From assembly GCF_002262885.1 (NCBI RefSeq), contig NZ_NKYF01000011.1, positions 62,001 to 126,000 on the forward strand: 64,000 nt of DNA. Direction: 5' to 3'. This stretch comes from Pseudonocardia sp. MH-G8 (lineage in GTDB: Bacteria > Actinomycetota > Actinomycetes > Mycobacteriales > Pseudonocardiaceae). The translations under genes were made by a program, and so were the position numbers. Within the stretch, counting starts at the first letter, position 1; the number at the start of each line of letters is the position of its first letter. The notes under the pieces are model-generated. The model had not been told where the DNA came from. It made no database searches and saw only the letters and a list, made by a program, of their open reading frames with translations. Below are positions 7,723 through 16,642 of this stretch, piece by piece.

Positions 7723-9936
7723 CTACCGGTCGAGCCCCATCCGGTGCCGCTCGGCCGCCAAGACCCGCTGCCCCACCGGCACCGACTCGTCGTCGAGCAC
7801 CTCCGGCCGGTGCTCCGACGCGTCCACCGCCCGCAGGTCGGCATCCTTGGCCTCGCTCTTGCGTGCGAAGGCGTCGAACAGCAGCCGCTTGCCCTGCTGG
7901 ATCTCGCAGATCCGCTCGTCGATGCAGTCCTTGGCCAGCAGCCGGTGGACCTGCACCGTGCGCACCTGCCCCATCCGGTGCGCACGGGCGATCGCCTGCT
8001 CCTCCGTGCTCGGCTTCCACTGCGGCTCGGTGAGGATCACCACCGACGCCGCCTGGATGTTGATCCCGACGCCGCCGGCCTCGATCTGCCCGAGCAGGAC
8101 GGCGTGCCCGGGCCGCGCGGTGAACTCGTCCACGATCTGCTGGCGGGCCTGCGGCGGCACCGCACCCGTGATCGTCCCGACGACGGCCGACCCGAGCGCG
8201 CCCTGGATCAGCTCGAGGGTCCCGAGGAAGTAGGAGAAGACCACGACCTTCATCCCGTCCTCGGCGGCCTCCTCGACGATGTCCTTGAGCCGTTCGAGCT
8301 TGGCCGAGCCGGGCGAGCTGAAGGGCGCCTGCCGCATCGCCATCAGGTTCCGCCCGGAGACCGCCGACTCGTACTTCGCCTCGTCGGTGTCGCTGAGCTG
8401 CACCCAGGACTCCGTCTCGATCTTGTCGGGCAGCTCGGTGAGCACGTCCTCCTGGTTGCGTCGCAGGTAGACGGGCGCAACCGCGCGGCGGAACGCCTTC
8501 GCGCCGGCGACGGCGTCGGCCGCGTCGACCCGCCGCGCGACGGCCGGCTGCAGGTACCCGACGAGCGTGCGGAACTCCTCGACGCGGTTCTCCATCGGCG
8601 TACCCGTGAGGAAGAGTGCCCGCTGGGACCCCTGCACAGCCGCGCGCACCGCCTGCGAGCGTGCCGCGTCGGGGTTCTTCACGTAGTGCGCCTCGTCGAC
8701 GACCAGCATCGCGACGTCCGCGTCGCGCACATCGGCCGGCAGGCGTGCCAGCGTGCCGAACGTCGTGACCGCCAACCCGCCTTCCCGCACCCACCGGCGG
8801 CCGGTCGCGTCCCGGTCGGCGCCGTGCAGGCTGTGGGCGGCCAGCGCGCTGTGCTTGGCGGTCTCGTTCAACCAGTTGATCTGGACGCTGGCCGGGCACA
8901 CGACGAGGAACCGCCGCTGCCCTTTCGCCGCGAGGTGGGCGAGGACGGCGAGCGCCTGGATGGTCTTCCCCAACCCCATCTCGTCACCGAGGATCGAGCG
9001 CTCCTGATGGATCGCGTACTGCGCGCCGAAGACCTGGTAGCCGCGCAGCGTGGAGGTCAGCATCGTCGTGTCCAGCGGGATGGCGCTGATCCGTTGCCGC
9101 AGCTCCTCGGGGACGAACCCGCGCGCCGCCTCCTCGTCCTCGACCGTGCCGGTGCCGCCGATGGTCGAGAGCACGGCGTTGACCGACGCCGCGTCGGACA
9201 GGTACTCGCGCCAGAGCTGCCCCGGCTCGTAGCTGCGCGGGTCGACCGTCTGCTCGCGCGCGTGCACAGCCTTCTGCAGGCCGCGCACCTGCGGGTCCGC
9301 CAGGATCGCGTCGAGCCGGGCCAACGCGTCGAGCGCCGCGTCCTTCTTGGACCGGCGCGAGAAGAACATCGACCAGCGGCTGCCGGCACGCTCCGCATCG
9401 GCCACCAGGGGCGCGACCTGGCCGCGGAACTGCTGGAGGGGCTGGTGCAGCGCCGTCGCCGCGGAGTCCGCGGACCGCACGGCGGCGAGGGTGGCGAGCA
9501 GCTGGGTCTGCGCGGGATCGCGACGGTCCGGGTCGAAGCGGAACCGGACGTCCTGATGGACCTGCACCGCGACCGTCCGCGCGGCGCGCTTGACCTCCAG
9601 CACCGTGGTCTGCCCGACGCCCGGCACCTGCTGGAGCCGATGGTCGTGCGCGTTCAGGACGTCGGCGACGGTCCGGAAGCCGTGCTGCTCCAACGCCCCG
9701 AGCCGCACGCCGCGGCCGGCGACCTCCTTGAGTGCCAGGAGCGGCGTCTCGCGCAGCCGGGCGGCGACCCGGTCCCCGTTGAGGATCTCGATCTGGTGAC
9801 GGGCGCTGTCACGGAGGGCCTGCGGAGCGGTAAGCAGCGCGCCCGCGCGCTCGGCGAAGTCCCGGACGGCGGCGATCGTCGCCTCGGCGGCAGAACCGAC
9901 CTTCCCACGTGCGGCTTCCCGGTGATCCTGGTTCAT
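7723..9936 (-). CDS. SNF2-family DEAD/DEAH helicase with N-terminal helix-hairpin-helix
   Basis: 737-residue SF2 DNA translocase. The N-terminal third carries a helix-hairpin-helix-like motif (LQQVPGVGQTTVLEVKRAA, about residues 105-123), which would bind DNA non-specifically. The SNF2 core follows: Walker A GDEMGLGKTIQALAVLA, DEAH motif VVDEAHYVKN, motif III LFLTGTPMENR, and the C-lobe with GVGINIQAASVVILTEPQWKP and motif VI AIARAHRMGQ. Start chosen at the ATG at 9936 (MNQDHREAARG). The frame is open 40 codons further but that stretch is poorly coding. It stands alone, divergent from the membrane protein gene. A role in DNA repair or defence is inferred from family and location; it is not a DrmD-type protein. 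Confidence 0.85.
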   Translation of the reverse strand: MNQDHREAARGKVGSAAEATIAAVRDFAERAGALLTAPQALRDSARHQIEILNGDRVAARLRETPLLALKEVAGRGVRLGALEQHGFRTVADVLNAHDHRLQQVPGVGQTTVLEVKRAARTVAVQVHQDVRFRFDPDRRDPAQTQLLATLAAVRSADSAATALHQPLQQFRGQVAPLVADAERAGSRWSMFFSRRSKKDAALDALARLDAILADPQVRGLQKAVHAREQTVDPRSYEPGQLWREYLSDAASVNAVLSTIGGTGTVEDEEAARGFVPEELRQRISAIPLDTTMLTSTLRGYQVFGAQYAIHQERSILGDEMGLGKTIQALAVLAHLAAKGQRRFLVVCPASVQINWLNETAKHSALAAHSLHGADRDATGRRWVREGGLAVTTFGTLARLPADVRDADVAMLVVDEAHYVKNPDAARSQAVRAAVQGSQRALFLTGTPMENRVEEFRTLVGYLQPAVARRVDAADAVAGAKAFRRAVAPVYLRRNQEDVLTELPDKIETESWVQLSDTDEAKYESAVSGRNLMAMRQAPFSSPGSAKLERLKDIVEEAAEDGMKVVVFSYFLGTLELIQGALGSAVVGTITGAVPPQARQQIVDEFTARPGHAVLLGQIEAGGVGINIQAASVVILTEPQWKPSTEEQAIARAHRMGQVRTVQVHRLLAKDCIDERICEIQQGKRLLFDAFARKSEAKDADLRAVDASEHRPEVLDDESVPVGQRVLAAERHRMGLDR

Positions 9937-10145
9937 CGGCCGGTCGTCGCCCGCGGACCCGTGGGCACTGCCTGCATCCGATGCTCCCGTCTCCCGTGAC
10001 CCGCTCCGTTGATCGATCGCGCGGCCGCGGACGTCACGAGATGAGCGCGGGACCACCTGAACGGGGCAGCGCGATCATCGAGCGCTAACGGACGGCCGCC
10101 CGGGAGCGAATGCCTGCCCGACGATCTCAACCCGGAAGGCCTCAC

Positions 10146-10934
10146 GTGACCCAGTACATGCCTCAGTACCCGCCGGTGGGCCCCGGGTACTACGCGCCCC
10201 CGCCCCCGCCCCCGCAGAACGGGCTCGGGACTGCGGGCTTCGTGCTCGGTCTGCTCGGACTGCTGTTCTCGTTCATCCCGCTGATCGGGGTGATCGCCTG
10301 GCCGCTGGTCCTGCTGGCTCTGGTGTTCGCGGGAATCGGTCTCTCCAAGGTACGTAGCGGCCGGGCGACGAACAAGGGCCTGACGATCGCCGGCCTCGTC
10401 TGCGCGGTGATCGGCCTCCTGATCTGCATCCTGTACGCGGCCGCGTTCAGCGCGGCTCTCTCGACGACTTCGCCGACGCCGCTCGGGACTTCGGCGCAGG
10501 CTCCGGGGGGCGTCCAGATCGCGCCGGCGGCCTCCGCCGGCATCGGCGACACGGTGCAGGACGGTTTCTTCACGTTCACCGTCACCGACGTGAAGACCGG
10601 TATCCAGGCCCTCGGGGAGAGCTTCCTCCGCACGGAGGCGCAAGGCAGCTACGTGCTGGTGGACGTCACCGTGACGAACACCGGTACCGAGGCGGCGACG
10701 TTCCTGGGTGGCAACCAGACGCTGCTCGACGCGCAGGGCCGCGAGTTCGAGGCCGACAGCTCCGCGGCGCTGATGAACGTGCCGGACAGCGAGTCGTTCT
10801 TCACCGAGATCAACCCCGGCAACAGCGTCGACGGCGTGCTCGTCTTCGACGTCCCGGAGGGTCTCTCCCCGACGGCCATCGAGCTGCACGAGTCGATGTT
10901 CTCCGGCGGCGCGCTCGTCTCACTCGCGGGCTGA
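10146..10934 (+). CDS. DUF4190/DUF4352 membrane-anchored protein
   Basis: 262-residue cell-envelope protein. A Pro/Tyr/Gln-rich cytoplasmic N-terminus (about 30 residues, with PPPPPP) is followed by two hydrophobic membrane segments (GFVLGLLGLLFSFIPLIGVI ... LVLLALVFAGIG and GLTIAGLVCAVIGLLICILY), the DUF4190 arrangement. A Ser/Thr/Pro linker then leads to an extracytoplasmic immunoglobulin-like DUF4352 domain (VLVDVTVTNTGTEAATF ... GNSVDGVLVFDVPEG). Start is the GTG at 10146 with GGAAGG about six bases upstream. DUF4352 domains are typical of actinobacterial surface proteins of unknown function. It is divergent from the SNF2 gene across ~209 bases and probably not part of the defence systems. 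Confidence 0.85.
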   Translation: MTQYMPQYPPVGPGYYAPPPPPPQNGLGTAGFVLGLLGLLFSFIPLIGVIAWPLVLLALVFAGIGLSKVRSGRATNKGLTIAGLVCAVIGLLICILYAAAFSAALSTTSPTPLGTSAQAPGGVQIAPAASAGIGDTVQDGFFTFTVTDVKTGIQALGESFLRTEAQGSYVLVDVTVTNTGTEAATFLGGNQTLLDAQGREFEADSSAALMNVPDSESFFTEINPGNSVDGVLVFDVPEGLSPTAIELHESMFSGGALVSLAG

Positions 10935-11126
10935 TCGGGCCGCATCCCGTACGAGCGCGGCGGCGGAGCCCGCGACGACATGGAGTCGGCACGGCCAGTG
11001 CGGGCGGCCGTGGCCGGCGCCGAGGGAGCACAAGGCGCAGCGGCCGTCCGCCCGCGGTCTGCGCACGCGCAGCAGGCGCTGCCAGACGAGCGGGGTCTCC
11101 CCTCGGCGAGGACGCGATTTGATCAC
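10920..11126 (-). CDS. small Cys/His-containing hypothetical protein
   Basis: 68-residue basic frame from GTG 11126 (MIKSRPRRGETPLVWQRLL...). It contains DGRCALC and PHWPCRLH, a C-x2-C...H-x2-C-x2-H arrangement that could bind one zinc ion. The pattern resembles the protein at 41497-41706 (GRCRAC ... PHLAAPCAL). Its stop overlaps the end of the DUF4352 gene on the other strand by 15 bases. No good ribosome binding site is visible. I regard it as possible rather than proven. Confidence 0.35.
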   Translation of the reverse strand: MIKSRPRRGETPLVWQRLLRVRRPRADGRCALCSLGAGHGRPHWPCRLHVVAGSAAALVRDAARSARE

Positions 11127-11354
11127 CGGGTCAGCAGGCCGGCGGCCCCCGACTAGTCGAGTAAGCTTTCGTCGGGTCTCAGATGAACGAGGACCTGCAC
11201 GCGCTGCTGCGCGCAGACGTCGCAGACGCAACGTCCCCACTGGCACTAACCTTGGCGATCCGCTGATGCCGTCGGTGGACCAGCCGTGCACGAGACCCTC
11301 TCCGGCCCGTCGCGTCGAGCTAGTCATTGCAGCCCAGAACGATAGCCTCGCCAG
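11127..11354. other. upstream region of the McrB-like gene
   Basis: About 230 bases between the small minus-strand ORF and the McrB-like gene. From roughly 11150 onward the base composition drops below that of the left flank, consistent with the start of the acquired McrBC-like segment. No promoter match strong enough to report; a plus-strand frame across it lacks similarity to anything I know. Confidence 0.35.
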
Positions 11355-13541
11355 GTGCAAGCCATCCCTGCGCTCCGCCTCAGCTATGCCAATCTCCTGC
11401 TGCAACGGCTCGAGGTCCGCGGACCAGCAAGGATTGACGAACTGCTGGACGGCGCCGACGCCGAGCGCCTTTTCAAGAGCGATCGCCAGCATCGGAACCC
11501 CACTGACCGTGCTCAGGACCTCCTGCGCTTCGCCTGGCTCGTTGGCTTGGTCGACGAAGCCGGGAGGACCTACTCACTCACGCCCGCGGGCCACACCTTC
11601 GTAGCTGCCCAGAGGGACGACGACCCGTGGACCGTTACTGATGCACAAGCGGCTGTCCTGCGCGCGTTGCTCGCCGATGGGGACCGCGCACTGGCACGAG
11701 ATACACAACTTGCGCTAGCTGTGTACCACGATCTCATCAGCCATGGAACGTTTCCAGGGGCACACCAGTTCGGACGCGCTCTCGCACACGCAAGCCACTC
11801 CGAACAGTGGCGGGCGGACCGCACGTTCGAATCACAGGGGGCACGGTACCGAGCGCTACTCGAGGAAGCCAGGTTCATCAGCGCGAGCGGTGAAGTAACC
11901 AATGAGGGAGATACTCTTCTCACGACCACTACCCGATCTTTCGATCGGCGACTTGCAAAGGCAAATGTCTGGTGGGTAAATCAGGGAGAGTCCTACGGGA
12001 GGGCACGCGACGAGCAGTTCATATGGGCCCCACTCCGAGACAAGGCTGGGCGGCCACAGAGGCACTGGGACGCGATGGACAATGTCGCACCCGGGGACGT
12101 TATCTTGCACTATAGCAACAGCTTTCTCCGCGCCACTAGCATTGCCCAATCCACCGCACGGCCTGCAGAGAACCCTCTTGATTCGGATTCATGGCAGCGT
12201 GACGGACGAATCATCCATACTCAATACCGAGAGCTCAACGTTCCTATCGCACTCGCCTCGATCCCTGAGCAGGTTCGAGTACCGAAGTCAGGGCCGTTCA
12301 CGTCCGTTGGCTCTGTTCAGCAAGGCTACCTGTACCGAGTGGACGACGCGCTCACCGGAGAATTGGCCGATAGGTTTCCCGAACTCCGGACAATTCTTGA
12401 TGAGTACGTCGACATAACACCGGTGCCATCGGTCACGGCGGTAACTCCGCACGATCTCCACGATCTATTCGCGTCGGCCGTTAGCACCGCGGGACTAAAG
12501 TTTGGATCATCCAACCTCATCCGCTCGTTCATTAGCAGCCTGCTAGCCAAGCCCTTCGTCATCCTCACTGGCCTATCCGGATCGGGGAAGACTCAGGTAG
12601 CTATGCGGCTGGGCGAGTGGTTCGGCCAGGACGATTCAGGACGGCCGCGCTCATTGATATTGCCGGTCCGACCGGATTGGACCGGACCGGAGGCATTGTT
12701 CGGATTCGAGGATGCACTACGCAGCGCAGATGCTAGCCGACCAGTCTGGTTCGTCCCCGAGGCACTCAGCTTCATCCTGCGAGCCACAGCTGAGCCAACG
12801 CATCCCTACCTACTCATCCTCGACGAGATGAACCTGGCACACGTCGAGCGATACTTCGCCGACTTCCTCTCCGGGATCGAATCACGAAAAGGATTACTGC
12901 CTGATCTTGTTCAGGACGATGGGCGCGGCGACTGGAGCACACGGAGCAGCTCCGGAACTAGACTTCCGCTGCCACGCAATCTTTTTGTTGTGGGTACTGT
13001 AAACATCGATGAGACGACATACATGTTCTCGCCGAAAGTTCTCGATCGAGCCTCAACGTTCGAGTTTCGGGTAGACGCAGCAACGCTCGACCCAGAGCTC
13101 GGACGCCCTTCCGCTGCGGCGGCAGCCCCCAGCACGGTACTGCGAGCGGTCTGCGACCTTGCAGCGGACGACGATTGGCACAGACAGAACCCGCACCCCG
13201 AGCAAGAATCGATCGTGGATACGCTGCGTAACCTGCATGCCATCCTTGCAGAAGCCGACCTCGAGTTCGGACACCGGACCTTCTATGAGAGTCTGCGTTT
13301 CGCTGCCTTCTACGCCGCAACCGGCGACGACGATATCGACAATGCCACCGACTTGATCGTCATGCAGAAGCTCCTCCCCAAGGTCAACGGATCCCGCAGA
13401 AGGATCGAGAATGTTCTAACGAAACTTCTCGCCGTTTCTGACGGATCAGAAGCGGCTCCGCGCCTGCCCGTCACGCATAGCAAGCTCAGGCGGATGCTCG
13501 GCGCCCTCCGCGCCAACCAATTTGTTAGCTTCACGGAGTAA
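11355..13541 (+). CDS. McrB-like AAA+ ATPase with EVE-like domain
   Basis: 728-residue motor/recognition subunit of a type IV McrBC-like restriction system. A winged-helix-like N-terminus (residues ~1-90) is followed by an EVE/YTH-like modified-base reader (WWVNQGESYGRARDEQFIWAP ... VAPGDVILHY, about 200-260). The McrB-type AAA+ domain comes last: Walker A LTGLSGSGKTQ (~402), Walker B LLILDEMNLAHVERYF (~486), and the McrB signature VGTVNIDETTYMFSPKVLDRA (~545). McrB proteins hydrolyse GTP in E. coli; the nucleotide used here is unknown. Start is GTG 11355. The partner nuclease gene follows after four bases. Codons ending in A/T are more common than in neighbouring genes, suggesting separate acquisition. 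Confidence 0.85.
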   Translation: MQAIPALRLSYANLLLQRLEVRGPARIDELLDGADAERLFKSDRQHRNPTDRAQDLLRFAWLVGLVDEAGRTYSLTPAGHTFVAAQRDDDPWTVTDAQAAVLRALLADGDRALARDTQLALAVYHDLISHGTFPGAHQFGRALAHASHSEQWRADRTFESQGARYRALLEEARFISASGEVTNEGDTLLTTTTRSFDRRLAKANVWWVNQGESYGRARDEQFIWAPLRDKAGRPQRHWDAMDNVAPGDVILHYSNSFLRATSIAQSTARPAENPLDSDSWQRDGRIIHTQYRELNVPIALASIPEQVRVPKSGPFTSVGSVQQGYLYRVDDALTGELADRFPELRTILDEYVDITPVPSVTAVTPHDLHDLFASAVSTAGLKFGSSNLIRSFISSLLAKPFVILTGLSGSGKTQVAMRLGEWFGQDDSGRPRSLILPVRPDWTGPEALFGFEDALRSADASRPVWFVPEALSFILRATAEPTHPYLLILDEMNLAHVERYFADFLSGIESRKGLLPDLVQDDGRGDWSTRSSSGTRLPLPRNLFVVGTVNIDETTYMFSPKVLDRASTFEFRVDAATLDPELGRPSAAAAAPSTVLRAVCDLAADDDWHRQNPHPEQESIVDTLRNLHAILAEADLEFGHRTFYESLRFAAFYAATGDDDIDNATDLIVMQKLLPKVNGSRRRIENVLTKLLAVSDGSEAAPRLPVTHSKLRRMLGALRANQFVSFTE

Positions 13542-13545
13542 TCGA

Positions 13546-15795
13546 GTGTTGGCGCGAACCGTTAGAGTCATCCTCTGCGACAGCTCAGGCGCCAGGTGCG
13601 GCGCGCTGGTCGTTGCTGACCTTCCGCACAAGTTCACCCTGATGGGCGGCGCGCTTCGTGAGGCGTCCATCTACACGTACGAGATTATTGATGTCGATGG
13701 CTCGATCATGCTTGAGCCTAGCGAGCTCTTCGACCCCGATGACGAGACCGGCAAGCGGGGACGGCTGCGTCCTGCACAATCAGTAGGCCGGCTGACCATT
13801 GCAGTGGAGACGGCCGCTGGCGACGTACTCCGAGGCGATATTGATGTCGCGCCCACCAAGCTGGAGCAGACGCGGGAGTACCGTCGGATGCTTGAAGACA
13901 TCGCCGAACACGCGGCTGAGGCGGTGCTGCAGGGATTTGCTCCAGCGAGCCTCGTGCTGGAGCCGTCCGACCTACCAGCGGAGCTGCTCTACAATAAATT
14001 CGCTCTGCTAGAGGCGCGACTTGAATCCGACGAATTCACTGCGGCCGTGGCCCGTGTGCTGCACCAGCCCGACCGCGGCTGGGAATCCGAGACAGAGCTG
14101 CGGCCTTCCGGAACGGGCTACCCATCCGGATCGGCATTTGGCCGTGCTCTTACGACACCGGGAGCACGTCGGCCGTGGCGAGTAGGGCGAGGAGCTCTGC
14201 GCACCCTTCCCCGTCATCTTCCGCTCGAGCGGCACGAGGCGACGTACGATACTATGGCGAATCGGTTCGTGAAGTACGCGATGGAGCGGTGGCGTGACAT
14301 GGCCATGCAAATGCTCGACGTTCTCGGGCAACCAAGTACCGTGACGCCGGGGCCGACGAAGCGTGGCCGCGCCGCAGCCAGCAGTGTCGTCGAGCTACTT
14401 GACGAGCTGCTCGGCCACGATCTCTTCCGGGGCGTTGGTCGACTCACCCAGATTCCGACTAGCAACCAGGTGCTCTTGAAGCGCGACGGCTATCGTCAGC
14501 TGTTCCGCATGTTCGCTCTCATTGAGACCGCACCGGCACTCGTGTTCGAGCACGCGAGTATCGACGACGTCTACAGTGCGTCCCAACGGAACATCGCAAC
14601 GCTCTACGAATTCTGGTGCTACCTCGTTCTCGCGGATATTGTCGGTAGAGTGTGCGATGACCCTAAGACCGCACACGCGTTCTCGCCACGAGGCAACGGC
14701 CTGTCGCTGACCCTCCGCACCGGACCCTCTTCAGCTATCCGCTGGAAGGTGCAGCGCCACGGCCGCGATCTCGAGATTGAACTTTACTTCAATCGCCAGT
14801 TCTCCGAGACAAAAGACGGAATCTCCAGCGACGGATCGTGGACGCGTGCCATGCGCCCCGACTGCTCACTCCATATCCGACCGGTCTCCGACCTCCCACG
14901 TCATCACGGCGCACTCGACATGTGGCTTCATTTCGACGCAAAATACCGCGTTGAACACCTTGTCGAACAGCTGACTAGCGACAGAGGCGTCGAGCAAGTG
15001 GCACAGGCAGACGGAGCTAATACCTCGGGGGCGCTCGCACGGAGCAGGCGTGAGGACTTGCTCAAGATGCACGCGTACCGGGACGCAATCCATCGCACCG
15101 CAGGTGCGTATGTACTTTACCCGGGCGACGTGCCAGTGCGCGTCGAACGCTACACCGAGCTACTCCCGGGACTTGGAGCCTTTCCTCTTCGGCCGGATAT
15201 GGACAAGGACGCCAGCGGATCCGGCGATCTTGAGCAGTTCCTCGCCGATGTTCTGACACACGTCAGCGACCAGGCGAGCCGACACGAACGCGAACGGTTC
15301 TGGAGCGGAACTATCAACTCCGACACATCGACGATTTCGAGCCATTTCTCTCCCGCCCCCTTCCTGGACCGACCTCCGGCCGACACTGACGTCTTGGTTG
15401 GATACATCCGAAGTCCGGAACAGCGGACGTGGATAGAAGAGGCACGAAGCTACAACGTACGCGCGGACGACCGACGCGGCGCCGTCACTCTGGGAGGACG
15501 CGAGCTCAGCGCTCCGCTGCTCCTGCTGTACGAAGACACACCGAGCGGTCTGCAGATCGTCGCGCTCGGACGAACGGGATCATGGCGGGCGATCGATCGA
15601 GACGAGCTGGAGCAATCCGGCTATCCGCAGCCGCGCGGCCGCCTCTACTTCGTCGCGGCCTTCGACACGATAGTCGATTTGCCCTTGTGGCTGCGTCGGC
15701 TTGACCTTGGCGCATTGAGGCCAGATGGCGCATCTTGGGGAGCACCGTTCACTGTCTCGTGGTGGGACCTGCTGCACAACGCCTCGAAGGGCTGA
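13546..15795 (+). CDS. DUF2357/PD-(D/E)XK nuclease, McrC-like partner
   Basis: 749-residue protein predicted to be the nuclease subunit paired with the McrB-like ATPase. The N-terminal ~400 residues fit DUF2357 (YTYEIIDVDG..., TYDTMANRFVKYAMERW, YRQLFRMFALI, NIATLYEFWCYLVLADI). The C-terminal PD-(D/E)XK_7-like domain shows RPDCSLHI (~435-445) followed by LHFDAKYRVEHL (~461-471), giving a D...D-x-K active-site candidate. Start is GTG 13546, four bases after the McrB-like stop and preceded by GGAG inside that gene's end; the frame is open further upstream only within the McrB gene. The two genes form a tightly spaced operon. The family is usually annotated as DUF2357-containing; the McrC-equivalent role is inferred from pairing. 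Confidence 0.8.
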   Translation: MLARTVRVILCDSSGARCGALVVADLPHKFTLMGGALREASIYTYEIIDVDGSIMLEPSELFDPDDETGKRGRLRPAQSVGRLTIAVETAAGDVLRGDIDVAPTKLEQTREYRRMLEDIAEHAAEAVLQGFAPASLVLEPSDLPAELLYNKFALLEARLESDEFTAAVARVLHQPDRGWESETELRPSGTGYPSGSAFGRALTTPGARRPWRVGRGALRTLPRHLPLERHEATYDTMANRFVKYAMERWRDMAMQMLDVLGQPSTVTPGPTKRGRAAASSVVELLDELLGHDLFRGVGRLTQIPTSNQVLLKRDGYRQLFRMFALIETAPALVFEHASIDDVYSASQRNIATLYEFWCYLVLADIVGRVCDDPKTAHAFSPRGNGLSLTLRTGPSSAIRWKVQRHGRDLEIELYFNRQFSETKDGISSDGSWTRAMRPDCSLHIRPVSDLPRHHGALDMWLHFDAKYRVEHLVEQLTSDRGVEQVAQADGANTSGALARSRREDLLKMHAYRDAIHRTAGAYVLYPGDVPVRVERYTELLPGLGAFPLRPDMDKDASGSGDLEQFLADVLTHVSDQASRHERERFWSGTINSDTSTISSHFSPAPFLDRPPADTDVLVGYIRSPEQRTWIEEARSYNVRADDRRGAVTLGGRELSAPLLLLYEDTPSGLQIVALGRTGSWRAIDRDELEQSGYPQPRGRLYFVAAFDTIVDLPLWLRRLDLGALRPDGASWGAPFTVSWWDLLHNASKG

Positions 15796-15867
15796 TAGGG
15801 CCAGCCAAGTACGAAGGGGCAGCCGGTCACCTCGGGCGAGCTTCGACAACGACGGCGGCCGTCGAGG

Positions 15868-16109
15868 CATTGCCCACTGAAATTCCGGCTGGTCACCTTG
15901 CCGGCCTTCGCGGGTTATTGCCGTGGTTCACATGGTCGAGGGGCGCCTCGCCGACGGAGGAATTAACCGCAGTTGCTGCCCACTACGGCCAATTCATGTC
16001 GCACCAGTTGGAGCAGTGGGGCCTGACGATCGAGGACGTCCAGGCCTGGCGGCCACCGAAGTCCCGCCGTGGCCGTCCTCCGAAGAATTCGATTCGTCGG
16101 CAGAGCTGA
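15868..16109 (+). CDS. small hypothetical ORF or 3' gene relic
   Basis: Frame giving about 80 residues, with HLAGLRGLLPWFTWS, ELTAVAAHYGQFMSHQLEQWG and IEDVQAWRPPKSRRGRPPK. The amphipathic spacing and basic tail look protein-like, but there is no clear start codon or ribosome binding site; a TTG near 15868 is the best guess. Its GC-poor codon use matches the McrB-like pair just upstream, so it may be a third gene of that acquired segment or the end of a truncated one. Not recognised. Confidence 0.35.
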
Positions 16110-16184
16110 TGAGCCGACGCGGTCGTCGAGGTAGTCCTGCCCGCCGAGCTGCGTGAGAACCGAATCTTTACCGGGAATGCACGA

Positions 16185-16519
16185 ATCGCACGTTCCCCAG
16201 AGCCGGTTGTTGACCACCGGCACCGCTACGACCGGCACCCCGACGCCGAGAGCGTCGCAGAGGGCGCCGACCGCGCGGTGTCCATGATCCCCGCCGCGAC
16301 CCTGTTGGCCGTGTTGAACGGGAGGGCGCCAGGCGACGACGACGCCTGGACAGGGTCGGTCGTGCTCCGCCGGCTCGGGGAGCCATTGACCCGCCGCGTC
16401 GGTGGCGACGACTGACACACTCCAGCGCTCGCGCAGATCATCGGCCACCTCGCCGGCCCGAGAGGCCAGGGGCACACCACCCGACGAGGGTCAGGTAGCG
16501 AGATGTAACGACAGCTTTC
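16185..16519 (-). pseudogene. decayed flavoprotein (HFCD/Dfp-like) gene
   Basis: Remnant of a small flavoprotein common in actinobacteria. VTSRYLTLVGW near 16515 is in one frame. LASRAGEVADDLRERWSVSVVATDAAGQWL is in another (16470-16385). PFNTANRVAAGIMDT (compare the usual PFNT-x-N-K-W-x-AGI-x-DT) is in a third, and GALCDALGVGVPVVAVPVVNNRLWG returns to the second near 16200. At least three frame changes and loss of the C-terminus make it non-functional. The 5' end lies inside the regulatory repeat that is also found at 42303, so that block was probably once the promoter region of this flavoprotein gene. Confidence 0.7.
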
Positions 16520-16617
16520 CGGACGGCGAACTGCGAGTGGGTCGACCGATCATTCGGTCTCTCCGTCGGTCCGCTGGTCCTTGGGGCCGATGACATCGCA
16601 GGAGCCTGCGAGCATGG
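16498..16617 (+). repeat. regulatory repeat, copy A (upstream of the large operon)
   Basis: About 115 bases matching 42303-42427 at roughly three quarters of positions by eye with only one- or two-base gaps. The best-conserved parts are the left edge (GCGAGATGTAACGA), a central block (CGATCAT...GGTC-x-CTCCGTCGG), GCTGGTC, and the right-hand palindrome with its flank. Both copies end 25-30 bases before the start of a large defence gene on the plus strand. This is best read as a duplicated promoter/operator region. Confidence 0.7.
16597..16610. promoter_or_regulatory. perfect 14-bp palindromic operator candidate
   Basis: CGCAGG-AG-CCTGCG: two 6-bp arms with a 2-bp spacer, 32 bases before the operon's first ATG. 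The identical site stands at the same place in copy B (42404-42417), although flanking bases have diverged. That conservation indicates binding by a dimeric repressor or activator. Confidence 0.6.
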
Positions 16618-16642
16618 GATTCCTGTACATCCGGGGGTGAAG

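Noticed and set aside
7054..9999. 981-codon plus-strand frame opposite DUF1810 and the SNF2 gene
   Set aside because: Antisense shadow; the minus-strand frames carry complete family motifs.
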